Assembly (NCBI GenBank): GCA_900471515.1 | Contig: UCFC01000015.1 | Location: forward strand, 186,001-250,000 | Direction of reading: 5' to 3' | DNA: 64,000 nucleotides | Source of the DNA: Hyphomicrobiales bacterium | GTDB taxonomy: Bacteria; Pseudomonadota; Alphaproteobacteria; Rhizobiales; Rhizobiaceae | Part shown: positions 43,649 through 54,942 of the stretch, piece by piece | Layout of the letters: every line of letters begins with the position of its first letter | Numbering within the stretch: position 1 is the first letter of the stretch | Position numbers and translations under genes: made by a program | The notes under the pieces: model-generated | The model's database searches: none | Seen by the model: the letters and a program-made list of their open reading frames with translations, nothing else | Told to the model about the DNA's origin: nothing

Positions 43649-44548
43649 GTGAGGACTGTAATCGATGGCAAGCAGGTTGCCGCTTCGGTAATCGAAACCG
43701 TGAAATCGGCAAATGCCGCGCTCGAAGCCGCCAAGGGCATCCGCACGGGTCTTGCAGTCATCATTGTCGGCGACGATCCGGCAAGCCACACCTATGTCGG
43801 CTCCAAGAGCCGCATGGCCAAGGAGTGCGGCTTCAAGTCCGTTCAGCACACGCTGCCCGCCGAAACGAAGCAGGAGGAGTTGGCCGCACTCGTGGCCTCG
43901 CTCAATGCGGATACTTCGATCCACGGTATTCTCGTGCAGCTGCCGCTGCCGAAACATCTCGACAGTGAACCGATCATCCAGTCGATCCTGCCGGAAAAGG
44001 ATGTCGATGGCCTGAGCGTCGTCAATGCCGGCAAGCTTGCGACCGGCGATTTGAAGACGGGTCTCGTTTCCTGCACGCCGGCCGGCGCCATGGTTTTCGT
44101 CCGCCGTACCCATGGCGAGGACCTTTCGGGCCTCAATGCCGTCGTCATCGGCCGCTCCAACCTGTTCGGCAAGCCGATGGCGCAGCTGCTGCTGAATGCC
44201 AATGCGACCGTGACGATCGCGCATTCGCGCACGAAGAACCTTTCGGAAATCTGCCGCAACGCCGATATCCTCGTGGCTGCCGTCGGCCGCCCGGAAATGG
44301 TCCGGGCGGACTGGGTCAAGCCCGGCGCCACCGTCATCGACGTCGGCATCAATCGGATCGCGGCTCCCGAACGGGGCGAGGGCAAGACCCGGCTCGTCGG
44401 CGACGTCGCCTTTGCGGAAGTCTCCCCGGTTGCCGCCGTCATCACCCCGGTTCCGGGCGGCGTCGGCCCGATGACGATCGCCATGCTGATGGCCAATACG
44501 GTGATTGCCGCTCATCGTTCGGCGGGGCTGACCGCGCCGGCCTTCTGA
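43649..44548 (+). CDS. folD: FolD, methylene-THF dehydrogenase/cyclohydrolase
   Basis: A 299-residue bifunctional enzyme of one-carbon metabolism, converting 5,10-methylene-THF to 10-formyl-THF with NADP. The signature regions are [14 protein letters not shown] (catalytic Lys), [13 protein letters not shown] and the Rossmann part [18 protein letters not shown], followed by [16 protein letters not shown]. It has a GTG start at 43649 with GGCGGAGAAG upstream. It is unrelated to its neighbours by function. Confidence 0.97.
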   Translation: MRTVIDGKQVAASVIETVKSANAALEAAKGIRTGLAVIIVGDDPASHTYVGSKSRMAKECGFKSVQHTLPAETKQEELAALVASLNADTSIHGILVQLPLPKHLDSEPIIQSILPEKDVDGLSVVNAGKLATGDLKTGLVSCTPAGAMVFVRRTHGEDLSGLNAVVIGRSNLFGKPMAQLLLNANATVTIAHSRTKNLSEICRNADILVAAVGRPEMVRADWVKPGATVIDVGINRIAAPERGEGKTRLVGDVAFAEVSPVAAVITPVPGGVGPMTIAMLMANTVIAAHRSAGLTAPAF

Positions 44549-44562
44549 TCAGGCTCTTTCGC

Positions 44563-45588
44563 TCAACTCTGCGGGGCAGGGCCTGTCGAGGCCCTGACGA
44601 TCAGCTCGGTCTTCCAGAGTTCCTGCTCCGGGAAGGGGCCTGCCTGTTTGACCGTGCCGATCAGCCGCTGCGCGATACGCACGCCGGCGGCGCGCAGCGA
44701 CGAGCGCGTGGTCGTCAGCGGCACCGAGAAATTCTCCGGCTTCAGCAGCGGCAGCACGTCGTCATGGGCGATCAGCGAGATATCCTCGCCGAGTTTCAGC
44801 CCGGCCTGATTGACGGCCCGGATCGCGCCAAGCGCGAGCACCGTGCTGGAGCAGAGGATGGCGGTCGGCCGCTCGGCAAGCTGCAGGAAGCGCTCCATGG
44901 CGATCAGCCCCTCTTCGTCCGACATCACGGTATGGCTCGTGCAGTCCTCTTTCAGCTCCAGCCCGCGTTCGTTAAGGGCAGCAACGAGGCCGTTCCTGCG
45001 GCGAATGGCGAAGTCGAGATGCGCCGGCCCGTTCATCAGCGCAAAGCGCGTATGGCCGAGCTGCAGCAGCAGCCGCGCCGCATCGTAAAAGGCGGCCTCG
45101 TTGTCGATGTCGAGATAGGGATAATCCGGCTCGGAACCGAAGGAGCGGCCGTGCACGACGAAGGGCATGGAAAGCGATTTCAGCATGGCGAGCCGCGGGT
45201 CGTGGCCGCGCATATAGGCGACGAAGAGCGCGTCCACATTGCCGCTGATCGCCAGGCGCCGCAGTGCCGCCACCTCATCGTCCGGGTCGGCCGGCATGAT
45301 GACGAAGTGGAAGTCGTGGCGCACGGCTTCCTCGCCGAGCCCGGTCAGGAACTCGCCGAAATGCACGTCCGACTGATGGCCGGGCGCCGTCGGCATGACG
45401 AGGCCGATCGAGCCGGCCTTGCCGGTCGCAAGACGCTGGGCGGCCTTGTTCGGCCGGTATCCGGTTTCCTTGACTGCCCGGAGCACGCGTTCCCGGGTCG
45501 CCTCGTTGACCTCGGGATAGCCGTTGAGCGCGCGGCTCACGGTCGTCTGCGAAAGCCCCAGCAATTCCGATAGCTGTTTGAGATTCAC
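44563..45588 (-). CDS. aglR: AglR, LacI-family repressor of the agl operon
   Basis: A 341-residue LacI regulator: helix-turn-helix (1-25, MNLKQLSELLGLSQTTVSRA), hinge, and periplasmic-binding-protein-like sugar domain (about 60-335). It diverges from aglE, and two AAAGCGCTTT palindromes lie in the shared gap. Its job is inferred to be repression of alpha-glucoside uptake until inducer binds. The stop is 14 nt from the convergent folD stop. Confidence 0.93.
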   Translation of the reverse strand: MNLKQLSELLGLSQTTVSRALNGYPEVNEATRERVLRAVKETGYRPNKAAQRLATGKAGSIGLVMPTAPGHQSDVHFGEFLTGLGEEAVRHDFHFVIMPADPDDEVAALRRLAISGNVDALFVAYMRGHDPRLAMLKSLSMPFVVHGRSFGSEPDYPYLDIDNEAAFYDAARLLLQLGHTRFALMNGPAHLDFAIRRRNGLVAALNERGLELKEDCTSHTVMSDEEGLIAMERFLQLAERPTAILCSSTVLALGAIRAVNQAGLKLGEDISLIAHDDVLPLLKPENFSVPLTTTRSSLRAAGVRIAQRLIGTVKQAGPFPEQELWKTELIVRASTGPAPQS

Positions 45589-45655
45589 CTGCTATGCTTC
45601 CTCCCGGCCTGCCCTGTGGCCGTCAAATAATGGCCGCCACCTCCCAATGGCTCCC

Positions 45656-45665
45656 AAAGCGCTTT
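45656..45665. promoter_or_regulatory. LacI-type operator near aglR
   Basis: The palindrome AAAGCGCTTT is centred about 70 nt upstream of the aglR start codon. It matches the core of the second site at 45816. Confidence 0.75.
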
Positions 45666-45815
45666 CAAATATGTAGCATCTGCTGCGCTTGACTCAAGGA
45701 AAATCGCTCCATATTCCCCATTAAGCCTTGCTGCAAAGCGATATAGTGGCGGTATTCCCGCTGTTTTCGCAAAATGGCTTGACTTCATTCCAGCGAAAGT
45801 GAATGAGTTGCTTTG

Positions 45816-45829
45816 TCAAAGCGCTTTGA
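45816..45829. promoter_or_regulatory. LacI-type operator upstream of aglE
   Basis: A perfect 14-bp palindrome TCAAAGCGCTTTGA, 54 nt before the aglE start. The CG-centred core is typical of LacI/GalR operators. With the site at 45656 it gives two operators about 162 nt apart centre to centre. Confidence 0.85.
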
Positions 45830-45883
45830 AATTTCCTTTGAATGAAATTCTGCGCTATCGGATTGTGATGGGAGGTTGATCAC

Positions 45884-47245
45884 ATGAAAAAGTCATTCCT
45901 GATGGGCGTTGCACTTGCGGCGCTTTTTGCCGGCGCTGCGTCGGCCGCGGATCTGAAATTCCCTCCGGGCCAGGACGCCAAGTTCAATTGGAAGAGCTAT
46001 GACGACTTCAAGGCTGCGCATGCCGACCTGAAGGGGCAGCCGCTGACGATCTTCGGCCCCTGGCGCGGCGAAGACGAAGCCTTCTTCCAGAGCATTCTCG
46101 CCTATTTCGTCGAAGCCACCGGCATCGACGCCAAATATTCCTCCTCGGAAAATTACGAGCAGCAGATCGTCATCGATACGCAGGCCGGCTCGCCGCCGAA
46201 CATCGCGGTCCTGCCGCAGCCGGGCCTGCTCGCCGATCTCGCCAGCAAGGGCTACCTGACGCCGCTCGGCGACGACACATCGAAATGGGTCAAGGACAAT
46301 TACGGCGCCGGCGACAGCTGGGTCGGCTACGGCACCTACAAGGGCAAGGACGGCAAGGACGCCTTCTTCGCCTTCCCGTACAAGGCCGACGTGAAGTCGC
46401 TCGTCTGGTACGTGCCTGAGAATTTCGAGGAAGCGGGCTACAAGGTCCCGACGACCATGGAAGAGCTGCACGCCCTGACCGACCAGATCGTCAAGGACGG
46501 CGGCGTTCCCTGGTGCATCGGTCTGGGTTCCGGCGGCGCGACCGGCTGGCCGGCGACCGACTGGGTCGAGGACATCATGCTGCGCACGCAGAAGCCTGAC
46601 GTCTACGACAAGTGGACCACCAACGAAGTGAAGTTCACCGATCCGGCCGTCGTTGCCGCGATCGACGAATTCGGCAAGTTCGCCAAGAACGAAAAATATG
46701 TCGACGGCGGCGTTGCGGCTGTCGCTTCGACCGACTTCCGCGACAGCCCGAAGGGTCTCTTCGCCGTTCCGCCGAAGTGCTACCTGCATCACCAGGCTTC
46801 ATTCATCCCGTCCTTCTTCCCGGAAGGCACGAAGCTCGGCACCGATGCCGACTTCTTCTATATGCCGACCTATGCCTCGCATGCCGACCTCGGCAAGCCG
46901 GTTCTCGGTGCAGGCACGCTCGTCTCCATCGCCAAGGATTCTCCGACGGCCCGCGCTTTCATCGACTTCCTGAAGACGCCGATCGCGCATGAAGTCTGGA
47001 TGGCGCAGTCGAGCTTCCTGACGCCGTACAAGGGCGTCAATGTCGATGCCTATGCCAACGATCAGATGAAGAAGGAAGGCGAGATCCTGACCTCGGCCAC
47101 CACCTTCCGCTTCGACGGTTCGGACCTGATGCCCGGCAAGATCGGCGCCGGCGCCTTCTGGACCGGCATGGTCGATTTCGTCGGCGGCAAATCCGCTCAG
47201 GATGCCGCAGCCGAAATCCAGAGCGCCTGGGACGGCATCAAGTAA
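45884..47245 (+). CDS. aglE: AglE, periplasmic alpha-glucoside-binding protein
   Basis: A 453-residue ABC substrate-binding protein with a clear signal peptide (1-21, ending ASAAD). The body resembles extracellular solute-binding family 1. It delivers alpha-glucosides (sucrose, maltose, trehalose in S. meliloti) to AglF/AglG. GGGAGG precedes the ATG. It is the first gene of aglEFGAK. Confidence 0.95.
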   Translation: MKKSFLMGVALAALFAGAASAADLKFPPGQDAKFNWKSYDDFKAAHADLKGQPLTIFGPWRGEDEAFFQSILAYFVEATGIDAKYSSSENYEQQIVIDTQAGSPPNIAVLPQPGLLADLASKGYLTPLGDDTSKWVKDNYGAGDSWVGYGTYKGKDGKDAFFAFPYKADVKSLVWYVPENFEEAGYKVPTTMEELHALTDQIVKDGGVPWCIGLGSGGATGWPATDWVEDIMLRTQKPDVYDKWTTNEVKFTDPAVVAAIDEFGKFAKNEKYVDGGVAAVASTDFRDSPKGLFAVPPKCYLHHQASFIPSFFPEGTKLGTDADFFYMPTYASHADLGKPVLGAGTLVSIAKDSPTARAFIDFLKTPIAHEVWMAQSSFLTPYKGVNVDAYANDQMKKEGEILTSATTFRFDGSDLMPGKIGAGAFWTGMVDFVGGKSAQDAAAEIQSAWDGIK

Positions 47246-47258
47246 CTCCTTTGAATCC

Positions 47259-47282
47259 ATGCCGCCGGGCAGCCGGCGGCAT
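47259..47282 (+). other. Stable hairpin between aglE and aglF
   Basis: ATGCCGCCGG (47259-47268) pairs perfectly with CCGGCGGCAT (47273-47282) around GCAG, without a T run. It begins 13 nt after the aglE stop. Such hairpins often protect the binding-protein part of an ABC transporter mRNA so that it accumulates above the membrane genes. Confidence 0.7.
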
Positions 47283-47415
47283 CACCGGAATGAGCGGCCG
47301 GGTTCCGGAGGGGGAGCCCGGTCGTGCCGGATCCCGCGCCCAGACACACGAGATGTATTGACGGCATCCGGCCTTAACCCTTCAGAATAAGACAGGGAAG
47401 CAGGGGAGGGACGAA

Positions 47416-48429
47416 ATGCTGTCGCAGATTGTGTCCGCTTTGGGCGTCGTGGTCGTCGCCGTTTTCGCGTGTTCGGCCTATTTCTTTTTCTCGAACAAGA
47501 TCCTCGATCTCGCCCTGCCGGTGCGGGACGGCGATATCCGCCAGGCCTCGCGCAATCTGAACCGGCGCGCGATGATCCGCCCCTGGCTTTTCCTCGGCCC
47601 GGCACTCTTCCTGCTGGTCGTCTACCTCGTCTATCCCGTCGTCGCGACCTTCATCCTGTCCTTCTACGACCGGTCGGGCAATCAGTTCGTCGGTACGACC
47701 AACTATCTGTGGGCCCTGAACGACCGCGAATTCCGCCAGTCGATCTTCAACAACATCCTGTGGCTTGCCGTCGTGCCTGCCGCCTGCACCTTTTTCGGCC
47801 TCGTCATCGCCGTCATGACCGACCGCATCTGGTGGGGCAATATCGCCAAGAGCATCGTCTTCATGCCGATGGCGATCTCCTTCGTCGGCGCCTCCGTCAT
47901 CTGGAAATTCATCTATGAATATCGCGGCGGCAACGATGTGCAGATCGGCCTTCTCAACGCCATCGTGCAGACTTTTGGCGGCACGCCCGAAGTGTGGATC
48001 TCCATTCCCTTCTGGAACAATTTCTTCCTGATGGTGATCCTGGTCTGGATCCAGACCGGTTTCGCCATGGTCATCCTCTCGGCCGCGTTGCGCGGCATCC
48101 CGGAGGAGACGATCGAGGCTGCCGTCATCGACGGCGCCAACGGCTGGCAGATCTTCTGGCGCATCATGGTGCCGCAGATCTGGGGCACGATCGCCGTCGT
48201 CTGGACGACGATCACCATCCTCGTCCTCAAAGTCTTCGATATCGTGCTGACCATGACCAACGGCCAGTGGCAGACCATGGTTCTGGCGAACCTGATGTTC
48301 GACTGGATGTTCCGCGGCGGCGGCGATTCCGGCAGATCGGCCGTCATCGCCATCATCATCATGCTGGCCGTCACACCGATCATGGTGTGGAACGTGCGCC
48401 GTGCCAACGCCGAAATGAAGGGACGCTGA
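47416..48429 (+). CDS. aglF: AglF, alpha-glucoside ABC transporter permease
   Basis: A 337-residue MalF-type permease with about seven to eight membrane segments. The cytoplasmic EAA loop contains EETIEAAVIDGANGWQIFWR, which contacts the ATPase AglK. The N-terminus has an extra membrane segment (about 5-27). It is 1 nt upstream of aglG. Confidence 0.94.
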   Translation: MLSQIVSALGVVVVAVFACSAYFFFSNKILDLALPVRDGDIRQASRNLNRRAMIRPWLFLGPALFLLVVYLVYPVVATFILSFYDRSGNQFVGTTNYLWALNDREFRQSIFNNILWLAVVPAACTFFGLVIAVMTDRIWWGNIAKSIVFMPMAISFVGASVIWKFIYEYRGGNDVQIGLLNAIVQTFGGTPEVWISIPFWNNFFLMVILVWIQTGFAMVILSAALRGIPEETIEAAVIDGANGWQIFWRIMVPQIWGTIAVVWTTITILVLKVFDIVLTMTNGQWQTMVLANLMFDWMFRGGGDSGRSAVIAIIIMLAVTPIMVWNVRRANAEMKGR

Positions 48430-48430
48430 G

Positions 48431-49594
48431 ATGACGACAGCCTCACGCTATTTCAAGATCGGCCCCGCCCGTCTCTTCGTCCATTTCTGCGTTCTCGTCA
48501 TCGTCGTCATCTGGCTGGTGCCGACGCTCGGCATCTTCGTCAGCGCCCTGCGCGACAGGGACCAGATCACCGTTTCGGGCTGGTGGACCGCCTTTGCCGG
48601 CTCCACGCAGACGGTTGCCGTGCGCCTCGGCACGCCCGACCAGCAGAAACAGGAGGGCGATGTCTACGTCATAACGGGCAACGTCCTGGCGGATCAGCCC
48701 GGCCGCTCGGTCAAGGCCTTTGGCGTGCGCGTGCAGCAGCCTTCGGCCTTCGGGGCCGGCGAGACCGCCGACCTCGGCGACGGCGAGAGCCTCGTCATCA
48801 ACAGCGACGGCAGCTATCGCTACATGAAGAACGCCGCCTTCGCGCCGGACGAGCGTCCCCGCCGCATCTATGTTGCCGCCTCGGCGCCACCCGAATTCAC
48901 CATGCAGAACTACCAGACCGTTCTGGCCAGCGAGGGCATCGGCCAGTCCTTCATCAATTCTCTGACGGTGACGATTCCGGCGACGATCATTCCGATCCTG
49001 ATTGCCGCTTTCGCCGCCTATGCACTGAGCTGGATGGAGTTTCCCGGCCGCGCGCTGTTGATTGCGCTCGTCGTCGGCCTCATCGTCGTGCCGCTGCAGA
49101 TGTCGCTCATCCCGCTGCTCAGGCTCTATAACGAGATCGGTACCGCGATCGGACAGCCGTCGAAGACCTATCCCGGCATCTGGCTGGCCCATACCGCCTT
49201 CGGCATGCCGCTCGCCATCTATCTGCTGCGGGCCTATATTGCCGGCCTGCCCAAGGAGATCATCGAATCCGCCCGCGTCGACGGCGCCAGCGACTTCGAG
49301 ATCTTCACCCGCATCGTATTGCCTCTGTCCTTCCCCGCGCTCGCATCCTTCGCGATCTTCCAGTTCCTGTGGGTGTGGAACGACCTGCTTGTGGCCATGG
49401 TCTTTCTCGGCACCGACAAGGACCACCTCGTGCTGACCGGGGCGCTGAACGCGCTGCTCGGCTCGCGCGGCGGCAACTGGGAAATCCTGACGGCGTCAGC
49501 CTTCGTCACCATCATCGTTCCGCTGCTCGTCTTCTTCGGGCTGCAGCGTTATCTGGTGCGCGGCCTGCTGGCGGGGTCGGTCAAGGGAGGCTGA
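48431..49594 (+). CDS. aglG: AglG, alpha-glucoside ABC transporter permease
   Basis: A 387-residue MalG-type permease. One membrane segment (about 17-38) is followed by an unusually long periplasmic insert (about 45-155, with VYVITGNVLADQPGRSVKAF) and then five membrane segments. The EAA loop is PKEIIESARVDGASDFEIFT. It pairs with AglF. The 100-residue insert exceeds the usual MalG loop. Confidence 0.94.
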   Translation: MTTASRYFKIGPARLFVHFCVLVIVVIWLVPTLGIFVSALRDRDQITVSGWWTAFAGSTQTVAVRLGTPDQQKQEGDVYVITGNVLADQPGRSVKAFGVRVQQPSAFGAGETADLGDGESLVINSDGSYRYMKNAAFAPDERPRRIYVAASAPPEFTMQNYQTVLASEGIGQSFINSLTVTIPATIIPILIAAFAAYALSWMEFPGRALLIALVVGLIVVPLQMSLIPLLRLYNEIGTAIGQPSKTYPGIWLAHTAFGMPLAIYLLRAYIAGLPKEIIESARVDGASDFEIFTRIVLPLSFPALASFAIFQFLWVWNDLLVAMVFLGTDKDHLVLTGALNALLGSRGGNWEILTASAFVTIIVPLLVFFGLQRYLVRGLLAGSVKGG

Positions 49595-49630
49595 TCCATC
49601 CCAAGACATGATTTTTAGACAGGATATCCC

Positions 49631-51283
49631 ATGACTGTGGCTTCCCAATCCATTCTGACCGCCGACAAGGACTGGTGGCGCGGCGCGGTGATCTATCAGA
49701 TCTACCCGCGCTCCTACCAGGATTCCAACGGCGACGGGATCGGCGACCTGAAGGGCATCACCGCCCGCCTGCCGCATGTGGCAAGCCTCGGCGCCGACGC
49801 GATCTGGATATCGCCCTTCTTCACCTCGCCGATGCGCGATTTCGGCTATGACGTTTCCGACTATGAAAATGTCGATTCCATTTTCGGCACGCTGATCGAC
49901 TTCGACACGCTGATATCGGAAGCCCATCGACTCGGCATCCGCGTGATGATCGACCTCGTCATCTCGCATTCCTCCGACCAGCATCCCTGGTTCGTCGAAA
50001 GCCGTTCCAGCAGGACCAACGCCAAGGCCGACTGGTACGTCTGGGCCGATGCCAAGCCCGATGGCACGCCGCCGAACAACTGGCTGTCGATCTTCGGCGG
50101 GTCCGCCTGGGCGTGGGATCCGACGCGCATGCAATATTACATGCACAACTTCCTGACCTCGCAGCCGGACATGAACCTGCATAATCCCGAGGTTCAGGAC
50201 CGCCTGCTCGATGTCGTCCGGTTCTGGCTGAAGCGCGGCGTCGACGGCTTCCGCCTCGATACGATCAACTTCTACTTCCACGACAAGCAGCTGCGCGACA
50301 ATCCGGCGCTTGCCCCGGAGCGCCGCAACGCATCGACCGCGCCGGCCGTGAACCCCTATAATTTCCAGGAGCATCTCTACGACAAGAACCGCCCGGAAAA
50401 CCTCGAATTCCTGAAGCGTTTCCGTGCGGTGCTGGAAGAGTTTCCGGCGATTGCCGCCGTCGGCGAAGTCGGCGACAGCCAGCGCGGCCTCGAAATCGTC
50501 GGCGAATACACGTCCGGCAACGACAAGATGCACATGTGCTACGCCTTCGAATTCCTGGCGCCCGATTCGCTTTCGCCGGAGCGTGTCGAGGAAGTCATGA
50601 AGGATTTCGGCGCGGCCGCGCCCGATGGGTGGGCCTGCTGGGCCTTTTCCAACCATGACGTCATGCGCCATGTCAGCCGCTGGGGCTCGCTCGTCGCCGA
50701 TCACGATGCTTTCGCCAAGCTCTATGCTTCGCTGCTCCTGACGCTGCGCGGTTCGGTCTGCCTCTATCAGGGCGAGGAACTTGCGCTCACCGAAGCCGAT
50801 CTCGCCTATCAGGATCTGCAGGATCCCTACGGCATCCAGTTCTGGCCGGAATTCAAGGGCCGTGACGGCTGCCGCACGCCGATGGTCTGGGACAGCCAGG
50901 TCGCGCAGGGCGGCTTCTCGACGGTCAAGCCCTGGCTTCCGGTTCCGGTCGAGCACATCCTGCGCGCCGTCAGCGTGCAGCAGGGCGACGAAAATTCCGT
51001 GCTCGAGCACTACCGCCGTTTCATCGCTTTCCGCAGGCAGCATCCGGCTTTCGCCAAGGGCGAGATCGAGTTCGAGGAACCGCAGGGCGACGCGCTGCTT
51101 TTCACGCGCGAATACGGCAACGAAACGCTGCTCTGCATCTTCAACATGGGGCCGGCGGAAACCAGCGTGACCCTGCCGGCGGGCGAATGGCAGGCCCTGA
51201 CGGGGCACGGCTTTACCAGCAACAATTACGGCGACAGGATCGATATTCCGGCCTGGGGGGCGTATTTCGCCCGCCTCGCTTAA
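49631..51283 (+). CDS. aglA: AglA, alpha-glucosidase (GH13)
   Basis: A 550-residue cytoplasmic GH13 enzyme that hydrolyses imported alpha-glucosides. The catalytic residues are visible: nucleophile D210 (GFRLDTINFY), acid/base E279 (AAVGEVGD) and D343 (FSNHDVMRH). The N-terminus has WWRGAVIYQIYPRSYQDSNG. It sits inside the transporter operon between aglG and aglK. No signal peptide is present. Confidence 0.97.
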   Translation: MTVASQSILTADKDWWRGAVIYQIYPRSYQDSNGDGIGDLKGITARLPHVASLGADAIWISPFFTSPMRDFGYDVSDYENVDSIFGTLIDFDTLISEAHRLGIRVMIDLVISHSSDQHPWFVESRSSRTNAKADWYVWADAKPDGTPPNNWLSIFGGSAWAWDPTRMQYYMHNFLTSQPDMNLHNPEVQDRLLDVVRFWLKRGVDGFRLDTINFYFHDKQLRDNPALAPERRNASTAPAVNPYNFQEHLYDKNRPENLEFLKRFRAVLEEFPAIAAVGEVGDSQRGLEIVGEYTSGNDKMHMCYAFEFLAPDSLSPERVEEVMKDFGAAAPDGWACWAFSNHDVMRHVSRWGSLVADHDAFAKLYASLLLTLRGSVCLYQGEELALTEADLAYQDLQDPYGIQFWPEFKGRDGCRTPMVWDSQVAQGGFSTVKPWLPVPVEHILRAVSVQQGDENSVLEHYRRFIAFRRQHPAFAKGEIEFEEPQGDALLFTREYGNETLLCIFNMGPAETSVTLPAGEWQALTGHGFTSNNYGDRIDIPAWGAYFARLA

Positions 51284-51304
51284 GGATCAGGAGGGGAGAG
51301 GAAA

Positions 51305-52396
51305 ATGACTGGACTGACGCTTAAGGATATCCGCAAATCCTATGGCTCCGTGGATGTGCTCCACGGCATCGATCTGGAAATCAACCAGGGCGAATTCATC
51401 GTTTTCGTCGGCCCCTCCGGCTGCGGCAAATCCACGCTTCTGCGCATGATCGCCGGCCTGGAAAACATCACCGGCGGCGAGATGTATATCGACGGCATGC
51501 TGGTCAACGACGTGCCGCCGTCGAAGCGCGGCATCGCCATGGTCTTCCAGTCCTATGCGCTCTATCCGCATATGACCGTCTTCGACAACATGGCCTTCGG
51601 CATGAAGATTGCCGGCGAGAGCAAGCAGGAGATCGACCGCCGCGTGCGGGCTGCGGCCGAAAGCCTGCAGCTGACCAAATATCTCGACCGCCTGCCGAAG
51701 GCGCTCTCGGGCGGCCAGCGCCAGCGCGTGGCGATCGGCCGCGCCATCTGCCGCAACCCCAAGGTCTTTCTCTTCGACGAGCCGCTGTCGAACCTCGACG
51801 CGGCGCTGCGCGTCGCGACCCGTATCGAGATCGCCCGCCTCAACGAGCAGATGGCCGATACGACGATGATCTATGTCACCCACGACCAGGTCGAGGCGAT
51901 GACATTGGCGGACCGGATCGTCGTCCTCTCGGCCGGCAATATCGAGCAGGTCGGTGCGCCGCTTGAGCTTTACGAGCGCCCGGCAAACCTGTTCGTCGCC
52001 AAGTTCATCGGCTCGCCGGCCATGAACATCATCCCGGCAACGATCACCGAAGCCGGCCAGGCGACCACGGTGACGCTGACGGGCGGCAAGTCGGTGACGC
52101 TCGATGTCGCCACGGCAGCATCGGAAAAGGGCAAGCAGGCAAGCTTCGGTGTTCGCCCGGAAGACCTTCGGGTCGCCGAGCCCAGCGAGAACTATCTTTT
52201 CGAGGGCGAAGTCTCGATCGTCGAAGCGCTCGGCGAAGTGACGCTGCTCTATATCGAAGGTCTGGTTCAGGGCGAACCGATCATCGTCAAGCTGCCCGGA
52301 ATCTACGACGTGAAGCGCGGCCAGAAGATGCATTTCGCCGCCGACAGGCAGAAGCTGCACCTCTTCGACGCCGCGGGTCACACCTACAGAAAATAA
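51305..52396 (+). CDS. aglK: AglK, alpha-glucoside ABC transporter ATPase
   Basis: A 363-residue MalK-type ATPase. The Walker A motif GPSGCGKST is at 36-44, the signature LSGGQ at 134-138 and Walker B VFLFDEP at about 154-160. A C-terminal regulatory OB-type domain covers about 240-363. It energises AglF/AglG and ends the operon. Confidence 0.97.
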   Translation: MTGLTLKDIRKSYGSVDVLHGIDLEINQGEFIVFVGPSGCGKSTLLRMIAGLENITGGEMYIDGMLVNDVPPSKRGIAMVFQSYALYPHMTVFDNMAFGMKIAGESKQEIDRRVRAAAESLQLTKYLDRLPKALSGGQRQRVAIGRAICRNPKVFLFDEPLSNLDAALRVATRIEIARLNEQMADTTMIYVTHDQVEAMTLADRIVVLSAGNIEQVGAPLELYERPANLFVAKFIGSPAMNIIPATITEAGQATTVTLTGGKSVTLDVATAASEKGKQASFGVRPEDLRVAEPSENYLFEGEVSIVEALGEVTLLYIEGLVQGEPIIVKLPGIYDVKRGQKMHFAADRQKLHLFDAAGHTYRK

Positions 52397-52412
52397 CCAT
52401 CCATTTTTGGTG

Positions 52413-52449
52413 GAATCCTTCCTCCCGAGCCTGTGGACAGGAAGGATTC
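52413..52449 (+). terminator. Terminator after aglK
   Basis: GAATCCTTCCT (52413-52423) pairs perfectly with AGGAAGGATTC (52439-52449), followed by TCACTTTCTGTT. The T run is imperfect, but the position after the last operon gene fits. Confidence 0.75.
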
Positions 52450-52505
52450 TCACTTTCTGTTAAACATGCGGTGCTAGCCTTTTTCCCATCAAGACTGAGG
52501 GGAAT

Positions 52506-52925
52506 ATGGCCATGGCCGCATCGAATCCAACACCGCCAAAACCGCACTTCCTGGCCAGGGAGGAGTCTTTCATGTACGACCGCGAATCGCGGTTCAAGAT
52601 GGAAGACACGATGAACGCCGCGCGCATCGAATATACGGAAAAGGGCGTCATGCACGCCGCTTCGCGCCGCTGCGATATCGTTCGCATTTCGATGAGCAGC
52701 GCCATCCTGGCAATCCTCACGCAGTACACGCTCCCCAAGCAGTTTTATCTGGATATCCCCGACGCCCGCATCACCAAGGTCGGCTGCCTCCTGATGAAGA
52801 CCTTCACCAACAACACGATCGAGGTTCGCTTCCTGCGGCTGCTGACGCAGAAGGAACTGAACAAGATCTTCGTCTACTCCACCCATCCGGCTCACAAGGA
52901 CTACGTCCTCGATATCCGCGCATAA
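52506..52925 (+). CDS. Small protein, possibly a degenerate PilZ-like domain
   Basis: A 139-residue soluble protein. Residues about 38-135 have the strand pattern of a PilZ barrel (AASRRCDIVRISMSSAIL, then YLDIPDARITKVGCLLMKTF), but the canonical RxxxR and D/NxSxxG motifs that bind c-di-GMP are not clear. It stands alone between agl and the edd operon. Later Met codons at 52512 and 52572 are possible starts. Function unknown; the PilZ reading is a guess from the pattern. Confidence 0.7.
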   Translation: MAMAASNPTPPKPHFLAREESFMYDRESRFKMEDTMNAARIEYTEKGVMHAASRRCDIVRISMSSAILAILTQYTLPKQFYLDIPDARITKVGCLLMKTFTNNTIEVRFLRLLTQKELNKIFVYSTHPAHKDYVLDIRA

Positions 52926-52950
52926 TAGTCTCGCGTCTCGCTGGATACGG

Positions 52951-53026
52951 AAAACCCGCGGTTTCTTGAACTGCCCCCGAAGTTGGACCTCCAACGTCGG
53001 GGGCAGTTCATTTGGCCGCGGGTTTT
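52951..53026. terminator. Large nested palindrome, probable bidirectional terminator
   Basis: The outer arms AAAACCCGCGG (52951-52961) and CCGCGGGTTTT (53016-53026) are perfect complements, with a T run beyond. Inside, GAACTGCCCCCGA (52968-52980) pairs with TCGGGGGCAGTTC (52997-53009), and GTTGGA pairs with TCCAAC next to the 2-nt loop, leaving a single A/G mismatch. It lies between a plus-strand gene and the convergent edd. Confidence 0.85.
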
Positions 53027-53051
53027 TTCGTTTGTGCCGGTGGCGCTCTGC

Positions 53052-54881
<1,830 letters not shown>

Positions 54882-54942
54882 GGAAAATCCCTGCCTTGTT
54901 CTGGTTCGTCTGTATCTGTTCGCCGGCTCCGGCGGCTTCAAA

